From Wurfbainia villosa (Eukaryota; Streptophyta; Magnoliopsida; Zingiberales; Zingiberaceae), in contig CM045988.1 of assembly GCA_025175895.1 (NCBI GenBank), forward strand, positions 10,879,647 to 10,943,646: DNA of 64,000 nucleotides. The letters are read 5' to 3'. Both the position numbers and the translations under genes were made by a program. Numbering within the stretch: position 1 is the first letter of the stretch; every line of letters starts with the position of its first letter. The notes under the pieces are model-generated. The model ran no database searches. It worked only from the letters and a program-made list of their open reading frames with translations, and was not told the DNA's origin. Of this stretch, positions 1-10,609 are shown piece after piece.

Positions 1-360
1 AGTTCCATGCCATGTTTTTATAACTAGATGATGATGTTAGGGGTTAAAGTGGATTAGGACAAAAGTTAACCCTAATAAACACTAAAGACCTATTCGGCCA
101 AACCCTACTTTTAGGGTTTCAATGAAGTTCCATGCCATGTTTTTTTATAACTAGATGATGATGTTAGGGGTTTAAGTGGATTAGGACAAAAAGCTAACCC
201 TAATAGCCAACAAGGACCATTCGGCCACCCCTAGATATTGATGACCCAATGATGTTTCAATCCATGTTTTGTAGGGTTATGATGTTGTTGTTGAATTAGG
301 TTAAAGGCCAACCCTAAAAGCCCTACATGGACCATTCGGCCACCATAAACTTTGGGTGAT
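1..360. repeat. Tandem repeat, period about 124 bp, about three copies
   Basis: The block starting AGTTCCATGCCATG at position 1 recurs at 125. A diverged third copy begins near 245. Each unit contains a CCATTCGGCCA-like string (near 90, 207 and 330) and a GGTTAA/CCAACCCTAA string. It lies inside the gypsy-type LTR. Confidence 0.75.
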
Positions 361-566
361 TAAATGAAGTCTAATTCATGTTCTATATGCATATGAAGTT
401 GTTGTTATGAATTAAGTTAACATGTGTTTTATGTTGGGTGGATTCATGTTGAACTTATGATATTAAATGATGCTAAATGAGGATAACATGTTATAGGTTA
501 GCATTTACTTACTTTTGATGCCATGCCTTATGCCATGCCCTATGTGTATGTGATGTCTAGGATATG

Positions 567-925
567 TTAATGAAATGAAGCATGATGTGTATGAAATGAA
601 GTACGCTATGCTATGAAATGAAGTATGATATGCTATGTTAATGAAATGAAGCATGATGTGTATGAAATGAAGTATGCTATGCTATGTTAATGAAATGAAG
701 CATGATGTGTATGAAATGAAGTATGCTATGCTATGAAATGAAGTATGATATGCTATGTTAATGAAATGAAGCATGATATGCTATGAAATGAAGTATGATA
801 TGCTATGTTAATGAAATGAAGCATGATGTGTATGAAATGAAGTATGCTATGCTATGTTAATGAAATGAAGCATGATGTGTTGTGAAACGAAGTATGCTAT
901 GCTATGTTAATGAAATAAGCTATGA
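567..925. repeat. Minisatellite, unit about 49 bp (ATGAAATGAAG-rich)
   Basis: Units alternate TTAATGAAATGAAGCATGA and TATGAAATGAAGTATG(C/A)TATG(C)TATG. About seven units are visible, some lacking one half, so the array has a higher-order pattern. It is AT-rich and noncoding, inside the LTR. Confidence 0.8.
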
Positions 926-997
926 TGTAAAAATAAGCATATAAGTATTTTACCTTCTGCATGGCTTGTACCAAGACCTTAACAAGGTCCAAGAAGG

Positions 998-1213
998 GAT
1001 GGGCTCCTAAGATGCCCTAGGTCGATGGAATAAGACTCAGGCCTAGGATGGGCTTCTATGTATGATTGCCCTTAGGTCGATGGAATAAGATTCGGGCCTA
1101 GTACGGGATGGGCTCCAAGATGCCTTAGGTCGATGGAGTAAGACTCGGGCCTAGGATGGGCTTCTACGCTATGACGATTGCCCCTAGGTCGATGGAATAA
1201 GACTCGGGCCTAG
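998..1213. repeat. Four-unit tandem repeat with alternating A/B units
   Basis: Four units start GATGGGCT at about 999, 1038, 1105 and 1156, and all carry TAGGTCGATGGA(A/G)TAAGA and GGGCCTAG. Units 1 and 3 continue CC(T)AAGATGCC, while 2 and 4 continue TCTA(T/C)G...GATTGCCC. The true period is therefore a dimer of about 105-117 bp. Confidence 0.75.
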
Positions 1214-1379
1214 AAACCTATTAGGTTCGAGACTTGCTACCTCGGGCCTATTTAGGGATGCGCGCTATGATAATGAAGAAGTGGTACAATGTCGGGCCCA
1301 AATATGTTGAGATTTATGTTTACATACCTAAAATATATGTTTTCAAAGCATCCTGCATATGTGTACCTGCTGATTGTTA

Positions 1380-1820
1380 TGTTTACATGTTCCCATTATA
1401 CATGTCACATGTTATGTTTGATAATATGATATGACGTCTATGTTTACATGTTATGTTCGATGATATGTTAGGAATGTTACATGTTTCTGTTATCTATGTC
1501 ACTTCCTAGGTTTGATGATACGATATGATGTTTAGGTCTACAAGTTATGTTTGATGATATGTTAGGAATGTTTACATGCTTATGTTATACACATTACATG
1601 TTATGTTTGATGATATACTATGATGTTTATGTTACTTAGTTACATACGATGCATGTCATGTTGATTAAGCATATATCCATGTTATGTTGCTAAGTTATGG
1701 ATGATACATGTTATATGTACTTATGTTACTTATGCTACTGGTTAAGTTGATGACACCATGTATGTTACGTATTATACTGCTTATATGTTATGTATGCTAC
1801 ATGCCATGATTAAAGATGAT
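1380..1820. repeat. Degenerate ATGTTATGTTTGATGATAT repeats
   Basis: A roughly 65-bp motif containing ACATGTTATGTTTGATGATAT recurs at about 1400, 1448, 1546 and 1600, then decays into ATGTTACTTATG-type words. No open frame of coding character. Part of the gypsy-type LTR. Confidence 0.5.
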
Positions 1821-2243
1821 GTATGGTTTTGTGAGTAGGACAGGATCTTACTAAGCCTGTGTGCTTATAGTTGTCTTTCCCTCGTACTGCAGATAAGGGT
1901 AAGGGATGGATAAACTAAAGGGAGCAGCAGGAGGGGCCAATGTGTGTGGTAGTGGCATGGTGGAGAAGATCCGTTAGGTCTACATATATATGTGTTTACC
2001 TATGATGATGATGTCTATGGATGTCCTTATTATGCCTGCTCATGATGGTGTCGTTTAAGAATTTGAACTAAGCACTAAGTATCTATCTATGTTATGATGC
2101 ATGTTCTATGTTAAAAAGAAGAAGTAAGAAGAAGTATCTATGTATGCTATGACGCATGCTCCATATGAAGAAGAAGTATATATATATATATGTCAATGCA
2201 TGTTTAGGTTTTAAAAGAAAAAAAAATGTCTGAAGTCTTCCGC

Positions 2244-2277
2244 TGTATGTATGTATGTATGTATGTATGTATGTATG
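2244..2277. repeat. (TATG)n microsatellite
   Basis: About eight perfect tetranucleotide repeats immediately before the GC-rich LTR end. Confidence 0.9.
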
Positions 2278-2585
2278 GTCGCGTCACGCGCCGCCCCTCC
2301 GGATTCTGGGTCCGAAAAAGGGCGGGCGTGACATCCTACACATCATGATCAAATATATCAAGTATAACGTTCAAGGTCATAGGTCACACATTATCATCAC
2401 CCAACACTACCATCCAAATCATGAATCATGATTATAAACATGTATATCAAGTATCATGATTTAAACATTATAATCACATCATCCACCATGCTCATAATTC
2501 AAATATCACTACCCACATCATCCTAAGTCAACCATTTATCATGATATAAATTAAGTCCACTTATGGCTGACTATTCTAAGTTCCT

Positions 2586-4168
2586 CTAACCATTGATGAT
2601 TGACTTGGGAACCCAATACAAATTATTTTCTATGGGGTTCACCAAGTATTCCTTTGGGATCCATTTTCTAGCTTCCATTGTAGCTGTTTTGGCTTGACCC
2701 CTTGCAATTAAACAATGGTATGCTTTCTCATTCTTGGATCCCTTATAACCTAGGCCTTTCTTGTTGAAACTAGCCCTTTGGCTTTCAATTATCATGTTAA
2801 GAGTATTTGAGCCAATAGTAAATTTTTCTAAGGCCTCGGTAAGAAATTCTACCTTTTCCCTTAAAGCTTTATTTTCTTCTACTAAGCATGCATCATTTAC
2901 ACTAGAAGAAATATCATTATCATGTTAGCATGCATTTTTAAAATTTTCTTCTAGAATTCTAATTTCATCAAGCATGCATTTGTTCTTCTTCTTAGCCCTA
3001 AATAAGTCCCTAGTTAGGCTAGTTATCATTGAAACAATATCATTGGAGGGGAGTTTCGTTACCTTGCTTACCCAATCCCATTCGGATGATGATGATGATG
3101 ATGAAGCTCCTCCTTCACTCGAGCTCTCCTCACTTGATCTTGTATTTTCTCTTTCGGAGGAGGTGGAATCTACATCATCAAATTCCATTAGTGCCAAGTA
3201 GGTGACAATTTCCTCTTCTTCCGATGATGATGATGGATCATCCCACGTCACCGCTTTAAGGTTGTGGGCTTTTGTCTTCCCTTTTTCTTTGGATTTCTTT
3301 TCTTCTTTCTTCTTTCCTTTCTTCTTGTCTTTCTTCTTGTCTTCCTTGCTTTTGTTCAATAAGGAACACTCATCCCTCATATGTCCCTCTCCTTGGCAAT
3401 TGTAGCAAATGACCTTCCTTCTTGGCCTTCTATCATGAGACTTGTTAAATCTAAAACTCTTAAGACCACGTCTCACCTTTCTTACCATGTAGGCCTCCTC
3501 ATTCCTATCCATTGAAGAGGATGAAGATTCTTCATCGGATGAAGAGGGTGGCATATCCTTCTTCTTCATTCCTATATTGGCCATGAATGCTAATCCTCTT
3601 GATGCATTGGCTCTTCTACTATTCCTTCGAGCCTAGTTTCATGTAACTCCATAGTTGAAAAGAATTCTTCTAGAGTACTTACCTCTAGATTCTTGGAGAT
3701 ATAAAACGAGTCCACCATGGATCTCCACTTAGAAGATCGGGGGAAGGCATCTATTGCTTTCATGATCGTATCTCTATTGGAGAACTTCTCTCCTACACTA
3801 GATAAACCAATGATTATTTCTTTGAATCGAGAATGTATTCATGAAGAAATATCAAACTCAGAGGTGCCTTCATGAAGCTCCACGAGTTTTTCCCACATTT
3901 CTTTGGTGCTTGCAAGCTCTCCAATTCGATTTATCTCTTGTTGAGGGAGCACATTGTATAGATAGTGCTTGGCCTTTGAATTTGCAAGGTACTCCTTTCT
4001 TTGCTTCTTGGTCCACCTTGACTTCTCTAGTAGTCTCCCCTCTTCATCCCTAGGCACCTCAAAACCGTTTTCCATGATTAGCATGATTTCGAAAAATACC
4101 TCCATTCTCTTTTTCCACCAAGCGAATTCTCCTTCGAACTTGGGCGGATGAATGTTGGAGCCGGCCAT
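2586..4168 (-). pseudogene. Decayed gag of element N
   Basis: This would encode the capsid/nucleocapsid polyprotein that packages element RNA. The start is the ATG at 4168 (MAGSNIHPPKFEGEF), chosen because element C starts identically just after its primer-binding site. The N-terminal gag domain (WWKKRM, LVELHEGTSE) reads to 3839. There the sequence is replaced by a short unrelated stretch and a stop relative to C. The middle part (about 3838-3600) and the part from 3584 lie in different frames. A zinc knuckle C-x2-C-x4-H-x4-C (CYNCQGEGHMRDEC) lies near 3370-3410, in an acidic, serine-rich and lysine-rich tail. The conserved C-terminus WIPKEYLVNP...WVPKS ends at 2586. At least two frameshifts, one four-residue deletion and one rearrangement make it nonfunctional. 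Confidence 0.85.
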
Positions 4169-4212
4169 CTTGTCGTGCTTGTGTTGGAAATGAGTCCACA
4201 ACAAGCTCCTCG

Positions 4213-4223
4213 CTATGATACCA
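4213..4223 (-). other. Primer-binding site of N (tRNA-Met type)
   Basis: The minus strand reads TGGTATCATAG two bases inside the LTR end, one or two changes from the usual TGGTATCAGAG complementary to the 3' end of initiator tRNA-Met. Confidence 0.75.
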
Positions 4224-4225
4224 CT

Positions 4226-5594
4226 TGTTGGAGGATCAGTGGCTGGCTAGAGGGGGGTGAATAGCCCTCGATGTGTACGATGGAAATTACTCACTCTTAA
4301 TTGTCTACAATGAAGATTAGCGCAACGGAAACAAGTGCTAAACAAAACAATTAAGACAATACAAAAGACAAGGAATCACAAATGCTAACACCGAAGATGT
4401 AACATGATTCACAACCCTTGCCTCTAATCCACGGACCGATTCGTTCCAAGTGAATCACTCGTAAACCTTCACTAGTCTCTCCTTTTGCCCAAGCAAGGTG
4501 GAGGTAACCCTTCTTATAACAAACACTCCTTACAATAAGATTGAAATAAAATCAAGAAGAAGAAGTAGAAATCATGTGGAGCACATAGGGGATACTTGGG
4601 AGCATGAACATTAACCTGCCTAAAGCTCACACCCTCTCTTTTTATAGAGAGAGTTGATTTCTTCCGATTGTGGTTTTATCAGTCGACTGTTGCATGCCAG
4701 CAGTTGACTACCGCCTTTGCAATGGCTTCTGACGACGTCTAATTCGCAATCATCACCGTACAATGGAAACCTTGACAGTCGACTAAAAACATCATCAGTC
4801 GACTGATGACCTCGTAGCCGACTAATCAGTCGGCTACGAAGCGTTCTGTGCCTGCGCCAATTTCAAAAGTCGACTGCCATATTTGGCAATTGACTATTGA
4901 TCAGGAAAATCAGTCAAACACTAGTCAAACTCAAGTCGACTTGAAGCAGTTCGACTGCCAATACTTGGCAGTCGACTGATGTCGGGTAAACCTCAAACAA
5001 ATGGCTTGTTTGAGCATCCGACGGTCGGGTAAAACCACAACCCACTCGATTGAGCATCCGACACTCCCATTTGTCCAGTAAAACCTAAAACTAGTGTTTG
5101 AGTGTCCGACTTAACCATACGTCAGGTAAAACTCAACCCACTCAGTTGAGCATCCGACTCTTGACTTAGCCATTCGGCCAAGTTCACCTATGAGCTACGT
5201 TCCACTTCGCTCATTCTCTCATCTCCCTTGAAGTCCCTCGGCGAAGTTCTATTTGTCCGGCCACATTCCTCGAATGCACCAAGTGCACGGCTTCGCAATG
5301 TTATCCTTCACATCTCGCCCTAAAGTATACTTCCTTGCCTTCACTCCAATGCTACTTGTCCGACGGTCCCTCAGATGCACCAAACGCACAACTTCGAAAT
5401 GCGGTCCTTCACCGACTCAAAGACCCAAGCTATGAGATGGTGAACTCACCAATGCTTTCGTCAAGCCAACACATATGTGAATTACTAAGTCTTGCACAAC
5501 TTCAACACACATATCAAATCACATAAACATCCTAACTTAAACCTTTGCCACACACATCAAAAGCTTAAATCAAACTTGGGTTGATTGCCCTAAA
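4226..5594 (-). repeat. LTR of element N
   Basis: On the plus strand it begins TGTTGGAGGATC and ends GATTGCCCTAA, the complement of the TGTTAGGGCAATC start seen in element C. Features seen: the GTGAATAGC/CTAGAGGGGGG end motif at 4247-4264; a TATA-like box (sense CTATAAAAAG) near 4639-4648; and, upstream of it in the sense direction, a CAGTCGACTG-type palindrome cluster at about 4675-4990. Length about 1.37 kb. The last bases at 5592-5594 are mutated. Confidence 0.75.
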
Positions 5595-6455
5595 CGAAAC
5601 TGGTCTAGCACTTCATTTATATGCTCACTCCAGTAGATTGGAATGCCCTCTAGTCAACTCCACATCAACCCATCGATATAGTACTTCGGCCTTCCCAGTC
5701 AATGGACCAGTTCCAATCAACTCCAGATCACCTACCTTTGCATTAAAAAATTTATCTTTCTAGTCGACTGGACCTCCCCAGTCGACTGGAGCTCTTTCCA
5801 TATTTTTTTTCGAGATCATTGATCTATCACCAACTAATCTTGCCAATAAGGTGTCCAGTCGACTGGATCATACTCAATCGACTGGAATCCTTTCAGTCGA
5901 CTGGTTCCTTGCAAAACATGATTAGCAAAAACATACAAGATAAAATACAATGGCAATAGTAATATTGTTAGATCTTGACTTCTTAGTCCCACGCGGACTA
6001 TCCGTCGGATTGATGCCTAGCTTTGTCCCCCTACAGAGGACTCGGCCTCACCTCTTCACTCGAGGCTTATCTGTCGACTGCCCTGTCAGACTTACCATTC
6101 TTGACATCTGATCTAACCAATTAGGACTTCTGCCAGCTGTCCGATCTCTCTGACCCAGTTGGTATTCATGCTGATTATTCGGTCTCCTAACCCAATCGAT
6201 CTTCATGCCAGATGTCTAGTCTCCTGACCCATCTGGTCTTCCTGCTTGATGTCCGATCCTCCTGATCTATCAAGGCTACTGCCTAGTATCCGATTAACAT
6301 GATATACTAGGACTTTCAATAATCATTACCTAGTATCTAGTCTGCTTGACCTACTAGGGTTTTCCTGTTAACATGCACACTTAATACATTTATCAAACCA
6401 CAAGTAATTCCTAACTTTAACTATGGTTCATATATCAAAACTAAAGAGTGGTGCT
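5595..6455 (-). repeat. L1: fragment of a Sirevirus-like LTR
   Basis: Matches L2 (44455-45232) from the CGAA(A/G)CTGGTC string through the CCAGTCGACTGGA cluster and the run of GGTCTTCATG/CTGATCC words, then continues about 90 bp further. Element N interrupts it on the left and the LTR of element I on the right. No coding sequence. Confidence 0.65.
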
Positions 6456-7963
6456 TGTTGGGAAATTGACCGTCGCTAGAGGGGGATTAATAGCGTGTTG
6501 GTTGATGAAGATGAAAATCATTTGTTCATTTCTACAAATCATGTTAGCGCAGTGGAAATAATAATAACAAGAATAAAACACAAAAATCACAAGACCAATA
6601 CACCAAGATATAACGTGGTTCGGAACCTCAAGGTTCCTACTCCATGGGTTAGGCTTGAACGAGCCCTAGTGATGCAAATATAACCACTAATCAATAATAC
6701 TCCTTCTCGACAACACGTAGGAGGCGGAGAAACTTTGTACAATGATTACAACAGTAATACAATACAAATACAAGAAAATACAAGGATAAATATACAAAAG
6801 AATGCAAAGAACACTTTAAAAATGCGCTTTTGGATGCTTGCTTGTTTGTTGCTTGAGCTGCACTTGGACACCCTGAATTGCACTAGCAAATCGCCCCAAA
6901 TTGCCCTAAGAAACCATGGAAAAAACCTCCTTAATGAGCTTCTTTTATAACCTACATTTGGGTTGGATTTCGCTAAGCAGTCGACTGATCATGACCATTA
7001 GCTGACTGCTCTTGTAGATGTAGTCTCACAACGACTTGAGCCACATTGGATAAGTTCCAATGGCTAGACCATTAGTCTACTAACCATGCCCATCAGTAGA
7101 TTGATCGTGCCATCACTTGATTGTCAAACCCTAATAGTCGAGTCTGGAACCTTCTGTATCCGTAACATCGACCATCGGTCATTATCGCCTATGGAAGTTG
7201 ATCTCAGTCATCGATCGCCCAATGCCGGCAAATGATCGCTAAGGTCTTTGCCAGATCGAACTCGGTCGAATCCCATCGATCGACTGGTTATAGTCCAAGG
7301 ACTGATATAAGTCGACTCGACTGCCAAGTGTCAAAACACTTGAACAGTCGACTAGTCCATAACCCTAATCAATTGACAAATCTCAACATGAGGTTTAACC
7401 CACCCTCATACTTGCTAGAACACCCTTAGCCTAGACCTAATCCTTCTAGCCACCTCCGTTAGCCTCACCCCTATCGGATCCCTCCAAGTCATCCATGACT
7501 TGTTCATCTATACGCTAGCCTTCAGGTGCTTCCATCAGCTATTGTCATGCTAACGTGGTCTACACCGCTAAGGCACATTTGGGCTTACGCTGCCAAGACT
7601 ACCTCTTAGACTTTATGTAGACAAACCATTGGGCATATGCTGCCAAGACTCCACCCTTGGACTTTCCTTGCCAACCCATGTTGGACTTTCCATTAGCCAA
7701 GACCCATGCTTGAACTTTCCATCCCAAGTACACAAGACATGGACTTCTCCATCATATGGTCAACCCCATGTTAACCATATAGTCAAACAATGGTCAAACC
7801 ATTGTCAAACATCAAAATACAACTCGAGTCAAACTCGAGTCTGATCAATCATGACCCGGGTCGATTGCACCAACAATCTTCCTAAAACATTATCAAACAT
7901 CAAAATACTACTCAAGTCAAACTCGAGTCCAGTCAATCGTAACCTAGGTCGATTGCACTAATA
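6456..7963 (-). repeat. 3' LTR of element I
   Basis: Begins TGTTGGGAAATTGACC and ends GATTGCACTAATA on the plus strand (degenerate CACCAACA). Related to both J LTRs. It contains the CTAGAGGGGG-TTAATAGC end motif (6475-6494), an eroded GTCGACTG palindrome region (about 6970-7350) and the CCAAG...CTTGG minisatellite (about 7560-7760). A tandem duplication of the last roughly 115 bp of the LTR (7790-7963) is shared with J. Confidence 0.75.
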
Positions 7964-8447
7964 ATCTCTCCCTTTTTGATGTTTGACAAAAACCACAAAA
8001 CCATTGAGTTAGGTTACCTAACTCAAATCTCCCTACCAATTCTCCTAAATTGGTAATCTCAAATTCTCCCATTGATTTTCCCATCAATTCTCCTCCTTTT
8101 TGACATACATCAAAAAGGTTCTCCCCAAGGAGGTCAATGTCTCATATCCCAATGAGATCATGAAATCTCCCCCTTAATCTAAAAACACTTAGGATACCTT
8201 CACTCGTCCTAGTGATAAGTCACATATCACTAAAGAGAGGCTTCCTATAAACTCTCCCATTCTCCCCCTCATGAGGAAGAGCACATCCATCATCCCATGA
8301 TGGATACGTCTCCCTAAAGGCTTGCTCACCCTTGACCATTGCACCAACAATGCCCTTGGAGAGTCTCTAAGCCTATAGGAACACTAAACCATCAAAATTA
8401 AGGCTAAAAGTTCAACCTTGAACTTTCACAAACCTTAAAATTGATAT
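7964..8447 (-). mobile_element. Element I, 3' noncoding internal part (left of H)
   Basis: Contains repeated polypurine tracts on the minus strand: AAAAAGGGAGAGA at the LTR border and a second AAAAAGGAGGAGA near 8090-8107. Multiple polypurine tracts are a feature I associate with Sireviruses. Closely parallels 21988-22490 in J. No gene. The last five bases (GATAT) are the left TSD of H. Confidence 0.7.
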
Positions 8448-10592
8448 TGTTAGTAATATATGAGAGATGTCCTAAGGCAATCACCTTATGTATGAACCAT
8501 TTATATGATAAATGAAGATTCACTATTTGAGTATACATATTTTATGTATTTGATTGGATCTTAAACTCATTTACTGAATGTCCACGATACGATTCACAGC
8601 ATGAGAGAATTTGTGATTGGATCACAACTAGTGAGTATTTCTACATGTGTAATTGTGATGTATCGGAATTATCCCTAGTCGATGAATTGATGGATTTGGA
8701 CACCATCAATTCTGTCGAGACTAGCACGAGGTATACTCCTTGGTGTATCCAAGCAGCTGATTCTCACTGGCTGGAGACATAGTGATGTCCGGAGTTAATC
8801 GTGGATGCTAGTTATGGTAACTAGTTCATTGGAGTGACCAACCGTAAGACTTCATATGGTTCTCTGCATATATAGATATGTCAATGAAGTTCTTACTGTG
8901 GCTTAAGTGCGATGTTCCTTTGACTTGCGGTATTCAAGTCATCTTGATCATGGAGACTTATGCTTTGACATCTTAAGCAAACATCTCTGAGGAGATGTCG
9001 ACCCGGGATGATTGGGTATAAATCGAAATGATCGAAGGTGTTTGAATAGCCTATAAAGGATTCACCACTCCTTGCGAGGAGATGTATACCCATGGCCTCT
9101 CGTCAGATTGTTACTAAAGTCTTTGGCCAAAGCATTACATGTTTAGAGTAAAGTACTCTTCGATACATGTGCAGTAACTAAAATCTGTAGGACGAGGAAA
9201 TGATACTTGGGCTAGGTGTGACGTAGTCAGCCTAGTGGGGACTGACACAATAGACCATGTCCTGAACCAAGTGGGTATAAGATGAGTGAAGGGAATGGGG
9301 CACGATTCATTCGAGCTACTGAAGGGTTTCAGAAATAGTTCTGGATCAACCGTTGATCTTTTCGGTTATTGGGGATCATGATGTACTACTAGGTGCCACT
9401 CATGATCGTTCTATAATTAATGGTTAATTATAGACGGCCAACATAAACCAAGAACCTATTTGGTCACACGCACAACGAGTGTAATCCAAAGGATTTAAAA
9501 CGAGCTTGAGAATGGGATTCTCAGACCGAGAGAAACTATGTTTGGTTGGACCAAACATAAAGCGAGCATGAAATTGTTTCAGTCGCAATGGAAGCGTGGA
9601 TGGGTCGTGTCTTATGAAGACATAATGGATGGACCAAAATGGTTTGGTTCTAATCCAATGGATGAGAATAAACCAAAGGGTTTGGTTTATTTTAAACGAA
9701 TGAACCAAAAGTTGGTTCGGTTCATTTTAACTTAAAATAAACCATCATGGTTTGGTTTATTTTAACTTATCTTAATGGAGCGGGTTAACGGGCTTTATGG
9801 ATATGATCCATTAACCATTAAGAGAATTAGTTCTCTATAAAATAGGGCTTAAACCCTAACCCTAAAGCTAATCAAGTTTTGGCCGCCCAAACCCCCTCCC
9901 TCTCCTATTCGGCGCCAACACCTAAAGCTGCCGCCGCCCAGCTTGTGTGCAGCCGTCCAAGTCTTTGCCGGCGTCCAAGCTTCAGCCGGAGAACCTCCGG
10001 CGACCCTCCGGCGATCTCCTTTGGGTTCGGTGATAAGGTGAGCTTCCATCTTTCCTTAGCCGGCCTCTATTCCTCCACCAAAAGCTGTCCAGTTTTTCGC
10101 AGCGCTAACTGACCGGGGATTTGATCTCCGGTAATCCTCTGAGGTGGGGGACGAAGGATTCGTCAAACGGTTGACGAATACCTCTCCGGAGAAGCGAGTT
10201 TTGAGAACTCGTTTTAGGATCCGAATTTGGATTCGGATCGTGATCATCTCTCGATCACGTCGTCTTCAACACGAGGCTAGTAACCTGTACGAAGACGAAG
10301 CTCGTGACTTAGCGAAGTCATCCCGAGGAGCTCGGCGTGGATACAGATAGAGACGATTCTTACGAGGATCGTTCCGGTTGATGCCGTTCCCGCTACACGT
10401 CATACGAAAGGTATAACGTAGATAAATTTCTTTTATTGTAAATTTTAATTTACGGTTATGTCTACACTTGTTGTAATATGCATGCGTGTGTTGTGTGTGT
10501 TGTAATAAATATAGATTTATTATTTTAATTCCTTCACAGTGTCTCATGTTTACTTAAACATGATCGAACACACAGCGCGGTGCAAAACAACA
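8448..10592 (+). repeat. 5' LTR of H
   Basis: Starts TGTTAGTAATATATGAG and ends around AACAACA. U3 carries AACCAAA/TTTGGTT-type arrays (about 9620-9775), a TATA box at 9836 and a telo-box at 9851. A GC-rich R/U5 part (about 9880-10350) follows. It is about 57 bp shorter than the 3' LTR because a hairpin-bearing segment near 10097 is missing. Confidence 0.88.
9836..9866 (+). promoter_or_regulatory. TATA box plus telo-box in H 5' LTR
   Basis: TATAAAAT at 9836-9843 is followed by AAACCCTAACCCTAAA at 9851-9866. The same pair occurs in the 3' LTR at 16924-16931 and 16939-16954. Telo-boxes are known plant promoter elements of growth-related genes. The role in this LTR is inferred. Confidence 0.6.
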
Positions 10593-10596
10593 ACGA

Positions 10597-10609
10597 TGGT
10601 ATCAGAGCC
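10597..10609 (+). other. Primer-binding site of H
   Basis: TGGTATCAGAGCC, tRNA-Met type, four bases after the LTR end. Confidence 0.85.

Larger units (their letters stand above)
1..2333 (+). mobile_element. 3' part of a Ty3/gypsy (Tekay/Del-like) LTR
   Basis: No coding sequence is seen here. The stretch ends on a GC-rich block (2278-2333) finishing GGGCGGGCGTGACA, the kind of LTR terminus I associate with Tekay/Del chromoviruses. Upstream, at about 1840-1930, is a segment running from a TACTAAGCCTG-like string to a CTGCAGATAAGGG-like string, which also occurs in such LTRs as I remember them. The 5' end lies outside the window, so neither TSD nor full length can be judged. The junction at 2333/2334 abuts element N, which it truncates. 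Family assignment is from memory of LTR termini, not from a coding domain. Confidence 0.6.
2334..5594 (-). mobile_element. Element N: gag-only Sirevirus-like copia, 3'-truncated
   Basis: Read on the minus strand, N has an LTR (5594 to 4226), a primer-binding site, a gag gene (4168 to 2586) and a short 3' noncoding part that stops at the gypsy-type LTR (2333). It is the same family as element C (29587-37001): the gag start, zinc knuckle and gag C-terminus match residue for residue over long stretches. No protease, integrase or RT is present, and C shows the complete element has none either. The 3' LTR and any TSD are lost. Confidence 0.8.

Noticed and set aside
560..930. Regular tandem units suggesting a CRISPR-like or satellite array
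   Set aside because: Units are contiguous with no unique spacers, diverge gradually and lie in a plant LTR; a minisatellite explains it.
2974..3405. Plus-strand Asp-, Ser- and Phe-rich open frames
   Set aside because: Antisense shadows of the acidic and lysine-rich N gag repeats.
9851..9866. Interstitial telomere remnant
   Set aside because: Only two repeats, at the same LTR position in both H LTRs; a promoter telo-box is the simpler reading.
9849..10350. Open frames in the GC-rich part of the H LTRs (also 16937-17495), repeated in both LTRs
   Set aside because: Conserved only because the LTRs are copies of each other. Frames are shifted or broken between H and B, and they lie in R/U5.
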